The notes under the pieces were generated by a model, which saw only the letters and a list, made by a program, of their open reading frames with translations, was not told the origin of the DNA and did not search any database. A stretch of 44,721 nucleotides of DNA from Streptomyces sp. CBMA291 (GTDB taxonomy: Bacteria; Actinomycetota; Actinomycetes; Streptomycetales; Streptomycetaceae): contig NZ_MSJP01000017.1 of assembly GCF_014596525.1 (NCBI RefSeq), positions 1-44,721 of the forward strand. The letters run 5' to 3'. How positions within the stretch are numbered: position 1 is the first letter of the stretch; each line of letters opens with the position of its first letter. Below are positions 7,711 to 16,121 of the stretch, piece after piece. The position numbers and the translations under genes were made by a program.

Positions 7711-10305
7711 CTACTCGCCGTAGTAGGCGCGGGTCATCAGTTCCTTCATCTCGTCGATCATCGGCATCCGCGGGTTGGCGGGCGCGCACTGGTCGGCGTA
7801 GGCGTTCATCGCCTGCTGCGGCAGGGCCGCGAGGAAGGCCTCCTCGTCGACGCCCTCCTCCCGGAAGGAGGCGGGGATGCCGCACCGGGTCCGCAGCTCC
7901 TCCACCGCGCGGGCGTAGGACTCCACGCCCTCCTCCGGCGTCTCGGCCGGCAGACCGAGCATCCGGGCGATCTCCTGGAACCGCTCGGGGGCCCGGTAGA
8001 CCTCGGCCTTCGGCCACGGCACGGCCTTGTGGGTGACGGTGCCGTTGTGCCGGATCACATGCGGGAGCAGCAGCGCGTTGGTGCGTCCGTGGGCGACGTG
8101 GAAGGTGTTGCCGAGGGTGTGGGCCATGGCGTGGACCAGACCGAGGAAGGCGTTGGCGAAGGCCATGCCCGCGATGGTGGAGGCGTTGTGCATCTTCTCG
8201 CGGGCCTCGGGCGCCTTGGCGCCCTCCTTCACACAGGTCTCCAGGTTCTCGAAGATCAGCTTGATGGCCTGGAGGCACTGGCCGTCGGTGAAGTCGTTCG
8301 CGTAGGCGGAGACGTACGCCTCGGTGGCGTGGGTCAGGGCGTCGAAACCGGAGTCGGCGGTGACCGTGGGCGGAAGGTGCAGCGGCAGCACCGGGTCGAC
8401 GATGGCGACGTCCGGGGTGAGCGCGTAGTCCGCGAGGGGGTACTTCTGCGCCGCCGCCGGGTCGGAGATCACCGCGAAGGGGGTGACCTCGCTGCCCGTG
8501 CCCGAGGTGGTGGGGATGGCGACGAGCCGCGCCTTCTCGCCGAGCTTCGGGAAGCGGTAGGCGCGCTTGCGGATGTCGAAGAACTTCTCCTTGGTGTCCG
8601 CGAACTCGACCTCGGGCCGCTCGTACATCAGCCACATGATCTTCGCCGCGTCCATCGGGGAGCCGCCGCCGAGGGCGATGACGGTGTCGGGGCGGAAGTC
8701 GCGCATGGCGGCGGCTCCCGCCTGGACGGTGGCCAGCTCCGGGTTGGGCTCGACGGAGTCGATGACCTGGAGGGTGACCGGCTCCTCGCGTCCGTGGAGG
8801 ATGTCGGTGATCTTCCGGACGAAGCCGAGGTCGCTCATCGTGCGGTCGGTGACGATCGTGACCCGCTTCAGGCCCTCCATCTCGCCGAGGTAGCGGATCG
8901 CGTTGCGCTCGAAGTAGATCTTCGGCGGCACCTTGAACCACTGCATGTTGTTGTTGCGGCGTCCGATCCGCTTGATGTTGACCAGGTTGACCGCGGTGAC
9001 GTTGTTCGAGACCGAGTTGTGCCCGTACGAGCCGCAGCCGAGGGTGAGCGAGGGCAGGAAGGCGTTGTAGACGTCGCCGATGCCGCCGAAGGTGGAGGGG
9101 GCGTTGACGATGACCCGGATCGCCTTGACCCGCCTGCCGAACTCCTCGGCGAGTTCCTCGTCCTCGGTGTGGACGGCGGCGCTGTGGCCGAGACCGTGGA
9201 ACTCGACCATGGCGGCGGAGAGCGCGAGTCCGTGCTCCGTGGAGTCGGCCTTGAGGGCGGCCAGGATCGGGGAGAGCTTCTCGCGGGTGAGCGGCTCGCC
9301 CTCGCCGACCTCGGCGCATTCGGCGAGGAGGACCGAGGTGCCCTCGGGGACCTCGAAACCGGCCTGTTCGGCGATCCAGCGGGGCGACTTGCCGACGACG
9401 TCGGCGTTGAGCCTCGCGCCGCCGCAGCCGACGGCGTAGGCGGTGGTGCCGAAGACGTACTCCTCCAGCTTGGTCTTCTCGGCGGCGGTGAGGACGTGGG
9501 CGCCGAGCCGCCGGAATTCGGCGATGCCCTCCTCGTACACCTCCCGGTCGAGGATCACGGCCTGTTCCGAGGCGCAGATCATGCCGTTGTCGAAGGCCTT
9601 GGAGAGCACGATGTCGTGGATCGCGCGGGGGAGCCTGGCGGTACGGGTGACATAGGCGGGGACATTGCCCGCGCCGACGCCGAGGGCGGGCTTGCCGCAC
9701 GAGTAGGCCGCCTTGACCATGGCGTTTCCGCCGGTGGCGAGGATGGTGGAGACGCCCTCGTGGTTCATCAGAAGGCCGGTGGCCTCCATCGAGGGCTCCT
9801 CGATCCACTGCACGCAGCCCTCGGGGGCGCCCGCGGCGACGGCGGCGTCGCGGACGATCCGGGCCGCCTCCGCCGAGCAGGCCTGCGCCGAGGGGTGGAA
9901 GGCGAAGACGATCGGGTTACGGGTCTTGAGGGCGATCAGCGCCTTGAAGACGGTGGTCGAGGTGGGGTTGGTGACGGGGGTCATCGCGCAGACCACGCCG
10001 ACGGGCTCGGCGATCTCCGTGATGCCGTTCAGCTCGTCGCGGCGGACGACCCCGGCGGTCTTCAGACCGGCCATCGAGTGGGTGACGTGCTCGCAGGCGA
10101 AGAGGTTCTTGACGGCCTTGTCCTCGAACAGGCCCCGGCCGGTCTCCTCGACGGCGAGCTTCGCCAGGTCGCCGTGGGCGCTCAGCGCGGCGAGCGAGGC
10201 CTTCTTGACGATGTGGTCGACCTGCTCCTGCTCGAAGGTCTCGAACCGGGCGAGCGCCTTGAGGGCGTTCCCGACCAGTCCGTCCACCATCTCCTTGGCC
10301 GCCAT
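7711..10305 (-). CDS. adhE: bifunctional acetaldehyde-CoA/alcohol dehydrogenase
   Basis: An 864-residue full-length AdhE. It reduces acetyl-CoA to acetaldehyde and then ethanol, oxidising two NADH. The N-terminal aldehyde dehydrogenase half (~1-430) carries the catalytic Cys in DNGMICASEQAV. The C-terminal iron-type alcohol dehydrogenase half has GGGSPMDAAK for NAD. Its metal-binding region spans SGFDALTHATEAY and GLVHAMAHTLGN...HGRTNALLLPHVI. The MAAKEM start (10305) is preferred because AAAGGAG lies eight bases upstream. Streptomyces is an obligate aerobe, so this probably serves redox balance under oxygen limitation, consistent with the Rex-type site at 10414. Confidence 0.96.
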   Translation of the reverse strand: MAAKEMVDGLVGNALKALARFETFEQEQVDHIVKKASLAALSAHGDLAKLAVEETGRGLFEDKAVKNLFACEHVTHSMAGLKTAGVVRRDELNGITEIAEPVGVVCAMTPVTNPTSTTVFKALIALKTRNPIVFAFHPSAQACSAEAARIVRDAAVAAGAPEGCVQWIEEPSMEATGLLMNHEGVSTILATGGNAMVKAAYSCGKPALGVGAGNVPAYVTRTARLPRAIHDIVLSKAFDNGMICASEQAVILDREVYEEGIAEFRRLGAHVLTAAEKTKLEEYVFGTTAYAVGCGGARLNADVVGKSPRWIAEQAGFEVPEGTSVLLAECAEVGEGEPLTREKLSPILAALKADSTEHGLALSAAMVEFHGLGHSAAVHTEDEELAEEFGRRVKAIRVIVNAPSTFGGIGDVYNAFLPSLTLGCGSYGHNSVSNNVTAVNLVNIKRIGRRNNNMQWFKVPPKIYFERNAIRYLGEMEGLKRVTIVTDRTMSDLGFVRKITDILHGREEPVTLQVIDSVEPNPELATVQAGAAAMRDFRPDTVIALGGGSPMDAAKIMWLMYERPEVEFADTKEKFFDIRKRAYRFPKLGEKARLVAIPTTSGTGSEVTPFAVISDPAAAQKYPLADYALTPDVAIVDPVLPLHLPPTVTADSGFDALTHATEAYVSAYANDFTDGQCLQAIKLIFENLETCVKEGAKAPEAREKMHNASTIAGMAFANAFLGLVHAMAHTLGNTFHVAHGRTNALLLPHVIRHNGTVTHKAVPWPKAEVYRAPERFQEIARMLGLPAETPEEGVESYARAVEELRTRCGIPASFREEGVDEEAFLAALPQQAMNAYADQCAPANPRMPMIDEMKELMTRAYYGE

Positions 10306-10401
10306 GGCAGGTGCTCCTTTTTCGGTCCCGGTTGCTCTGATGTCTCCATTCGACACCCGGTGACCTGCGAAAAGGCGCGGTGAAAGGCCCTCGGGGAGGG
10401 G

Positions 10402-10443
10402 CCGGAAGTCCCTTTGTGAACGCTTTCACAAAGGGACTTCCGG
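10402..10443. promoter_or_regulatory. Rex-type operator within a 19-bp perfect hairpin
   Basis: The central 18 bases, TTGTGAACGCTTTCACAA at 10414-10431, match the Rex consensus TTGTGAAnnnnTTCACAA exactly. The palindrome extends to 19 bp per arm (10402-10420 and 10425-10443) around a CGCT loop. It is 108 bp upstream of the adhE start codon and 20 bp after the stop of the DUF1684 gene on the same strand. It could therefore be both the adhE operator and the terminator of the preceding operon. Confidence 0.85.
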
Positions 10444-10463
10444 GAGCGCGCGGGGTGCCCGGT

Positions 10464-11378
10464 TCAGCTCCCGGCCAGCCGCCGCTCCCCCGCCGCGACG
10501 GCGACGGCCAGGGTGTTCCCCGGCGGCGGGAAGGGGCAGAGGAAGTGATCGGCGAAGGCGCACGGCGGCAGCAGCGCGCGGTTGAGGTCCACCGTCACCG
10601 AACCGTCCTCCGCCGGGGCCGCCGGACGCAGGAACCGGAAACGGTGACTGTCCTTCCCGCTGGTGGCGTCCGCGAAGACCGCCCACAGGGTGCCGTCCTC
10701 CTCGACCGCCGCCTGAAGGGTGTGCGCGGCTCCGTGCAGGGTGAAGGCCAGCTCTCCGGCGAGCCCGAGACCGCGCGCCACGCCGTCCGCGTTCTCCACC
10801 CGCACCGTGCGCGCCTCCCCGTAGGGGCGGAAGACGCCGGGCACCACCCAGCGCTCGTCGTACGGGGTGGCCTCGATGCCCCGGAAGGCCTCGCGGGCCT
10901 CGGAGCCGGGGTCGAAGTCCCGTACCGCCCAGACGCCCTCGCGGCGCAGCAGCACCAGGCGCCGGTCGCCCACGGCGACCCGGGAGTCCTCCGCCGGGCC
11001 CTGGTCGGCGGTCAGCCGGACCGTCCCGGCGAAGGGCTCGCCGTCGACGGTGAGACCGTCCTCGGCGCGGGCGGCGAGCAGCACCTCGTCGCCGTCCTCC
11101 CGCCACTGGCCGGGGAGCCCCGGGACCACGCCGTCGGGGAAGTCGGGGAGCCAGTGGGTGCCGGTGAGGGAGAGCACGCCGTACGGGGCGGAGACGGCGG
11201 CCTCGCGCTGCTCGTGCCAGTGCCGCCACTCCTCCCGGGCGGCCGGGCCCGTGGTGCCTGCGGCGTCCGTGGCGGCTGTGGCGGCTGCGGTGCCTGTGGC
11301 GTCTGCGGCGTCTGCGGCGTCCGTGGCGCTCGGGGTACTTGCGGTGCTCGTGGTGCTCGTCGTGCCGGGGGTGCTCAT
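10464..11378 (-). CDS. DUF1684 domain-containing protein
   Basis: 304 residues. An N-terminal low-complexity stretch (residues ~1-45, Ser/Thr/Ala/Asp-rich, degenerate repeats) is followed by a DUF1684 domain. The domain starts at EEWRHWHEQREAAVSAPYGVLSLTGTHWL and ends in DLNRALLPPCAFADHFLCPFPPPGNTLAVAVAAGERRL. The conserved Tyr/Asn/Cys-rich C-terminal segment is the family hallmark; no biochemical function is established. The ATG at 11378 lies 5 bp after the stop of the monooxygenase gene and has GGAAAGG upstream, so it is the last gene of that operon. A role in processing the monooxygenase product is a guess from position only. Confidence 0.8.
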   Translation of the reverse strand: MSTPGTTSTTSTASTPSATDAADAADATGTAAATAATDAAGTTGPAAREEWRHWHEQREAAVSAPYGVLSLTGTHWLPDFPDGVVPGLPGQWREDGDEVLLAARAEDGLTVDGEPFAGTVRLTADQGPAEDSRVAVGDRRLVLLRREGVWAVRDFDPGSEAREAFRGIEATPYDERWVVPGVFRPYGEARTVRVENADGVARGLGLAGELAFTLHGAAHTLQAAVEEDGTLWAVFADATSGKDSHRFRFLRPAAPAEDGSVTVDLNRALLPPCAFADHFLCPFPPPGNTLAVAVAAGERRLAGS

Positions 11379-11383
11379 GGTGT

Positions 11384-12691
11384 TCAACCTTTCCATACGG
11401 GCTCGGGGAGCCCGAGGTGCGAGCGCAGGGTGGTGCCGGAGTACTCGGTGCGGAAGACACCGCGCTCCTGGAGCAGCGGGACGACCCGGTCGACGAAGTC
11501 GTCCAGACCGCCGGGGGTGAGATGCGGGACGAGAATGAAACCGTCGGCGGCGTCGGCGGAGGTGAACTCCTCCAGGGCGGCGGCCACCGACTCCGGGGTG
11601 CCGACGAAGGACTGACGGCCGGAGGTCTCGATGACCGTCTGCCGGATCGACAGGCCCTTGGCCTCGGAGAGCGCCCGCCACTTCCGGGCCATCGCCACCG
11701 GGTCGGCGACCCGCACCCGGCCCTGGACCAGCGAGGAGGACGGGTCGGGGTCGACGTCCGGGAGCGGCCCGTCCGGGTCGTAGCCGGAGAGGTCGCGGCC
11801 CCAGATCTGCTCCAGGGCGAGGATCGCGTTCTGCGGGGAGACCTGGAGGAGCCGGATCTCGGCGGCGCGCTCCTGTGCCTCCGCGTCGGTGTCACCGAGG
11901 ACGTACGTCACCCCCGGCATGATCTTCAGATCGTCGGGCTTCCTGCCGTGGCGGGCGAGCCGTCCCTTGACGTCGGCGTAGAACTCCCGGCCCGCCTCCA
12001 GGGTGGAGTGCCGGCTGAAGACCACATCGGCGGCCGAGGCGGCGAACTCCCGTCCCTCCGGGGAGTCTCCCGCCTGGATGACCACCGGGTGCCCCTGCGG
12101 GGAGCGCGGGACGGTGAACTCCCCCTCGATGCCGAACTGCGGGCCGCTGTGGGCGAAGGGACGCGGGGTGCCGTCCGGGGTCCAGGAGTCCCACAGCTCC
12201 CGTGCGGTGGCGAGGAACTCGGCGGCCCTCGCGTACCGGTCGGCCCGGTCCAGATAGCCGCCGCGCCGGAAGTTCTCCCCGGTGAAGGCGTCGGAGGAGG
12301 TGACGACGTTCCAGGCGGCCCGGCCCGCGCTGAGGTGGTCGAGCGTGGCGAACCTGCGGGCCAGCTCGAAGGGCTCGTTGAAGGTGGCGTTGACCGTACC
12401 GGCCAGACCGAGCCGGTCGGTGACGGCGGCGAGCGCGTTCAGGACGGTGATCGATTCGGGCCTGCCGACGACGTCGAGGTCGTGCACCCGCCCGTTGTGC
12501 TCGCGCAGCCGCAGCCCCTCGGCCAGGAAGAAGAAGTCGAAGAGGCCCCGCTCGGCGGTCCTGGCCAGATGCTCGAAGGAGGAGAAGTCGATCTGCGAGC
12601 CGGAGCGCGGATCGGACCAGACGGTGGTCGCGTTGACGCCGGGGAAGTGCGCGGCGAGATGGATCCGCTTCCGGCCGTGGGCGGTGCTCAC
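11384..12691 (-). CDS. LLM-class FMN-dependent monooxygenase (NtaA/SnaA/DszA type)
   Basis: 435 residues, the normal size for this group. Characteristic segments are IHLAAHFPGVNATTVWSDPRSGSQIDFSSFEHLARTAERGLFDFFFLAEG, SAGRAAWNVVTSSDAFTGENF, VVIQAGDSPEGREFAA and the terminal GTTLRSHLGLP. Family members use FMNH2 from a separate reductase and O2 to cleave C-S or C-N bonds (NTA, dibenzothiophene sulfone, N-acetyl S-alkylcysteine). The GTG start overlaps the stop of the second LLM gene by 4 bases. Context (cystine-type ABC transporter, GNAT, Cys-type leader peptide) favours an organosulfur substrate. No flavin reductase gene is in the window. Confidence 0.92.
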   Translation of the reverse strand: MSTAHGRKRIHLAAHFPGVNATTVWSDPRSGSQIDFSSFEHLARTAERGLFDFFFLAEGLRLREHNGRVHDLDVVGRPESITVLNALAAVTDRLGLAGTVNATFNEPFELARRFATLDHLSAGRAAWNVVTSSDAFTGENFRRGGYLDRADRYARAAEFLATARELWDSWTPDGTPRPFAHSGPQFGIEGEFTVPRSPQGHPVVIQAGDSPEGREFAASAADVVFSRHSTLEAGREFYADVKGRLARHGRKPDDLKIMPGVTYVLGDTDAEAQERAAEIRLLQVSPQNAILALEQIWGRDLSGYDPDGPLPDVDPDPSSSLVQGRVRVADPVAMARKWRALSEAKGLSIRQTVIETSGRQSFVGTPESVAAALEEFTSADAADGFILVPHLTPGGLDDFVDRVVPLLQERGVFRTEYSGTTLRSHLGLPEPVWKG

Positions 12692-13800
12692 GCGGTGGCT
12701 CCCGTCTTGGTGTACTGGCTCGCGGGGCGAGGCAGCCCCAGGTGGTCGCGGAGGGTGGCGCCCTCGTGGGCGGTACGGAAGAGGCCCCGGTCCCGGAGCC
12801 GCGTCACCGTCTCGCCGGTGAACCGCGCCAGGTCCCGCTCGGGGACGACCGGCACGAGGTGGAAGCCGTCGACGGCGCCGCCGCCGTGCCAGGCGGCGAT
12901 CAGCTCGGCGAGCGCGCCGGGCCCGCCCTCGTACGCGTCGAGGTCGACGGTGGCCGAGAGCAGGACGCGCAGCAGGTCCGGGTTCCGGCCGTGGGCGCGG
13001 GCGCCCGCCCGCAGTTCGGCGCGGACGGCGGCCGCCTCCTCGGCGGAGGAGGCCTGGATCAGGGCCACGTCGGCGTGCTGGGCGGCGGTGTCCCGGGCCG
13101 TGGGGCGGGTGGCGTCGACGACGGTCACCGGGTTGCCCTGCGGGGGCCGGGGGACGATCGAGGGGCCCTTGACCGAGAAGGTCGCGCCCTGGAAGTCCAC
13201 GTAGTGCAACCGGGTCCGGTCGATGAACCGGCCGGTCGCCACGTCCCGTATCTCGGCGTCGTCCTCCCAGCTGTCCCAGAGCTTCCGGGAGACCTCGGCG
13301 ACCTCGCCCGCCTCCTGCCACAGCTCGGCGGTGGGCGGGGCGGAACGGCGGCCGAAGAGCCGGGCCTCCGCTCCGGTCGGGGAGACCCCGATCCGCCAGC
13401 CCGCCCGGCCCCGGCTCACCCAGTCGAGGGTGGCGACGGCCGCCTGGACGTGGAAGGGCTCGGTGTGGGTGGTGGTCACGGTCGGCACCAGACCGACGGA
13501 CCGGGTCTCGGGGGCGATCCGGGCGAGGACCGCCAGCGCGTCGAGACCGGGCCGGGCGAAGGAGTCGTCGTGCGTGAGGAAGTCGAGCGCGGCCCCCTCG
13601 GCGAGCCGCGCGAGCGCGACCGCCCCCGCCGCACTTCCGGCGACCGCCCCGGCGACGACCCCGGCGGAGGGGGCACGGGCGGGGGTCAACTCGGCGGCGA
13701 GATGGAGCGATCGGAGGCGGGAGGTGCGGGGGTGGGGGTCGGCAGGGGCGTGAAGGTCGGGGCTGGGGCTGGCATCAGAGCTGGTGCCGGGACTGGTCAT
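12688..13800 (-). CDS. second LLM-class flavin-dependent oxidoreductase
   Basis: 370 residues, divergent from and shorter than its neighbour. The luciferase-like barrel is seen in LAEGAALDFLTHDDSFARPGLDALAVLARIAPETRSVGLVPTVTTTHTEPFHVQAAVATLDWVSRGRAGWRIGVSPTG and the C-terminal DRGLFRTAHEGATLRDHLGLPRP. The end is nearly the same as in the NtaA-type neighbour, suggesting duplication. The start ATG 13800 has GAGAGA upstream. It is translationally coupled (GTGA) to the downstream monooxygenase. B. subtilis has two comparable monooxygenases (YtmO, YtnJ) in its S-alkylcysteine locus. Confidence 0.88.
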   Translation of the reverse strand: MTSPGTSSDASPSPDLHAPADPHPRTSRLRSLHLAAELTPARAPSAGVVAGAVAGSAAGAVALARLAEGAALDFLTHDDSFARPGLDALAVLARIAPETRSVGLVPTVTTTHTEPFHVQAAVATLDWVSRGRAGWRIGVSPTGAEARLFGRRSAPPTAELWQEAGEVAEVSRKLWDSWEDDAEIRDVATGRFIDRTRLHYVDFQGATFSVKGPSIVPRPPQGNPVTVVDATRPTARDTAAQHADVALIQASSAEEAAAVRAELRAGARAHGRNPDLLRVLLSATVDLDAYEGGPGALAELIAAWHGGGAVDGFHLVPVVPERDLARFTGETVTRLRDRGLFRTAHEGATLRDHLGLPRPASQYTKTGATA

Positions 13801-14246
13801 GCGGTCTCTCTCGGTACGAGTTCGGCGCGGCCGGGTGACGGGGGCGAGGCGGTACGGGCGGGCGGGCGGACAGGCGGCTGGGGCGGGGCGGGGGCCCGGG
13901 GCCGGGGCGGTACGGGATTGGAGCGGTACGGGATTGGGCGGGTCCGGATTGGGCGGGTCCGGGCCGGGTGAGGAAGAGGCGCGGGGCGCGCCCGGGGCCC
14001 AGTGGCGGACGGGGGCCGGGGGCGGCAGGGGTCCAGGGGCGGCAGGGGTCCGGTGCGCCCAAGGCTTGGCCCGGAGGAGGCCCTGCGCGAACCCGAGGCC
14101 CCGTGGCAGATGAGGTCCGGCGCGGGCGGGCGGGCGCGGGCGGGCGCCCCGCACCAGGCCCACCACCCGCACCGCTCCCCTCACCCCTCCCCTCCCTCCG
14201 CACCCCATCCCAACCCGTCCCGCCCCACCCGCCCCGTTCCCCCGTC
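13801..14246. repeat. 446-bp repeat-rich, strand-skewed spacer
   Basis: No credible gene is present. The plus strand is G-rich to ~14150 and then C-rich. It contains tandem units GCGGTACGGGATTGG (about 13905-13940), CGGGTCCGGATTGGG, and two copies of a GGGGCGGCAGGGGTCC-like unit near 14010-14050. Open frames here are Arg/Pro/Gly low complexity. It separates the binding lipoprotein gene from the downstream monooxygenase genes on the same strand, so the LLM/DUF1684 genes may have their own promoter here. None is recognisable. Confidence 0.55.
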
Positions 14247-15221
14247 TCAGTTCTTCGTGCGCGGCAGCCCCGGCGGGTTGATCTCCGACTTCTCGACAGC
14301 TTCGTTGTCGAGGCCCCAGCGCTTGAGGACCTGGGCGTAGGTGCCGTTCTGGATGAGGTGGTCGATCGCGCCCTGGTAGGCGGCGACGAGGCCGCTGTCC
14401 TTCTTGGTGGTGGCCGCGATCTTGCCCTGGAGGCCGACGCCCGCCCCGGAGAACTTGCCGACGGTCTCGGTCTGTCCTGCGGTGGCCACGTGGTAGGCGA
14501 CGGAGGGGTTGGGGCCGAGGTAGCCGTCGATGCGACCGGACTGGAGGGCGAGGTAGTAGTCCGTGGTGTTGTCGTAGTACTTGATGTCGACGCCCTTGCG
14601 GCCGGCCGCCTCGTTCTGCCGGGACCAGTCGACGAGGATCTTCTCCTGGTTGGTGCCGGTGCCGACGGCGATCCGCTTGCCGGAGACGTCCTGCGGTCCC
14701 TTCACGGTCCAGCCGGAGCCCTTCTTCGCCTCGAAGGCGAGGTCGTCCCGGCGGTAGGTGGCGAAGTCGTACTTGTCCTTGCGCTCCTCGGTGACCGTGA
14801 CGTTGGAGAAGACGCCGTCGTACTTGCCGCTGTCGAGCCCGACGAAGAGGTTCTCCCAGGACACCGCGTTGAAGTCGGGCTTCAGGCCGAGCGCGTCGGC
14901 GACCAGGGTGGCGATGTCCAGTTCGACGCCGATCAGCGTGGTGTCGTCGGTGGCGCGGAAGGTGAGCGGCGGGTTGCTCTTGGCGGAGACGCCCAGGATC
15001 AGGGTGCCTCTCTTGCGGACGGCCTCGGGGAGCTTGGCGGCGAGGGCGTCGACCTTGGCGGTGTGGAGTCGCTTCTGGTCCGGGCCCAGGTTGATGCCGC
15101 CTCCCTGGTGGCCCTCGGGCTTGACGGTGTCGATGGCGGCGTCTCCCTGGCCGCAGGCGGTGAGGACCCCGAGGGCGGTGAGCGAGGCGAGGGCGGTGAG
15201 AACGGTGCGACGGGTCTTCAC
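14247..15221 (-). CDS. ABC transporter substrate-binding lipoprotein (polar amino acid type)
   Basis: 324 residues. The signal has RR at positions 4-5 and a lipobox LTAC with C23. The SBP family 3 fold is seen in RGTLILGVSAKSNPPLTFRATDDTTLIGVELDIATLVADALGL, GLDSGKYDGVFSNVTVTEERKDKYDFATY and ALQSGRIDGYLGPNPSVAYHVA. Its terminus (KSEINPPGLPRTKN) resembles that of the second SBP at 20697 (SRISPPEIPAPTK). It lies 63 bp after the ATPase gene and probably feeds the two permeases. Cystine or a cysteine S-conjugate is the likely ligand by context, not by sequence. Confidence 0.9.
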   Translation of the reverse strand: MKTRRTVLTALASLTALGVLTACGQGDAAIDTVKPEGHQGGGINLGPDQKRLHTAKVDALAAKLPEAVRKRGTLILGVSAKSNPPLTFRATDDTTLIGVELDIATLVADALGLKPDFNAVSWENLFVGLDSGKYDGVFSNVTVTEERKDKYDFATYRRDDLAFEAKKGSGWTVKGPQDVSGKRIAVGTGTNQEKILVDWSRQNEAAGRKGVDIKYYDNTTDYYLALQSGRIDGYLGPNPSVAYHVATAGQTETVGKFSGAGVGLQGKIAATTKKDSGLVAAYQGAIDHLIQNGTYAQVLKRWGLDNEAVEKSEINPPGLPRTKN

Positions 15222-15284
15222 GGCAGTGCTCCTGAGAAAAGGGAAGGCGAACGGGAAAAGCGGTGGAACAGCGGAGGGGTGAGG

Positions 15285-16121
15285 TCAGAGGACCTTGGAG
15301 AGGAAGGCGCGGGTGCGCTCGTGGCGCGGGCTGTCCAGGACCTCGGCGGGCGGTCCCTGCTCGACGATCCGGCCCTCGTCCATGAAGACCACGGTGTCGG
15401 CGACCTCGCGGGCGAAGCCGATCTCATGGGTGACGACGATCATGGTGGTGCCGGAGGCGGCGAGATCCTTGATGACGTCGAGGACCTCCCCGACCAGTTC
15501 GGGGTCGAGCGCGGAGGTCGGCTCGTCGAAGAGCAGGAGCCCCGGTTCGAGGGCGAGCGCGCGGGCGATGGCGACGCGCTGCTGCTGGCCGCCGGAGAGC
15601 TGCTTGGGGTAGGCGGTCGCCTTGTCGCCGAGTCCGACCCGCTCCAGCAGGGCCAGGGCCGTGGCCTCGGCTTCCCCGCGGGGGCGTTTGAGGGCCGAGA
15701 CGGGGGCTTCGACGATGTTCTCCAGGACGGTGAGGTGCGGGAAGAGGTGGAAGTTCTGGAAGACGAAGCCGATCCGGGTGCGCTGTCGGAGGATGTCCCG
15801 TTCCCGTAGCTCGTAGAGCTTGTTGCCGGAGCGGCGGTAGCCGACGAGGGTGCCGTCGACGCTGACGGTGCCGCTGTCGACCTTCTCCAGGTGGTTGATC
15901 GTCCGCAGGAGGGTGGACTTGCCGGAGCCGGAGGGGCCGAGGACGACGGTGACCTCTCCCGCGCGCACGTCGAGGTCGATGCCGCGCAGGACGTGGAGGG
16001 CGCCGAAGCGCTTGTGGACGGCGCGGATCTCGACCTTGGCGGTGGCGTCGGGGGCGGCCTCGGCCAGGGTGCCGGCGGGGGTGGCGTCGGTGAGGTCGGT
16101 GAGGTCGGTGACGGAGCTCAT
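15285..16121 (-). CDS. ABC transporter ATP-binding protein (amino-acid type)
   Basis: 278 residues. Walker A GPSGSGKST, Q-loop FVFQNFHLFPHLTV, signature LSGGQQQR, Walker B LLLFDEPTSALDPE and H-loop VVTHE are all intact, and overall similarity is to GlnQ/TcyN-type ATPases. An N-terminal extension of ~30 residues carries a TDLTDLTD repeat, encoded by GAGGTCGGT direct repeats. Its ATG overlaps the stop of the permease gene (ATGA). Provides energy for both permeases of the cluster. Confidence 0.95.
   Translation of the reverse strand: MSSVTDLTDLTDATPAGTLAEAAPDATAKVEIRAVHKRFGALHVLRGIDLDVRAGEVTVVLGPSGSGKSTLLRTINHLEKVDSGTVSVDGTLVGYRRSGNKLYELRERDILRQRTRIGFVFQNFHLFPHLTVLENIVEAPVSALKRPRGEAEATALALLERVGLGDKATAYPKQLSGGQQQRVAIARALALEPGLLLFDEPTSALDPELVGEVLDVIKDLAASGTTMIVVTHEIGFAREVADTVVFMDEGRIVEQGPPAEVLDSPRHERTRAFLSKVL

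Noticed and set aside
7681..10383. 900-residue open frame antisense to adhE
   Set aside because: It is a GC-driven shadow with acidic Gly/Val/Asp composition and no motifs, while the minus strand encodes a complete AdhE.
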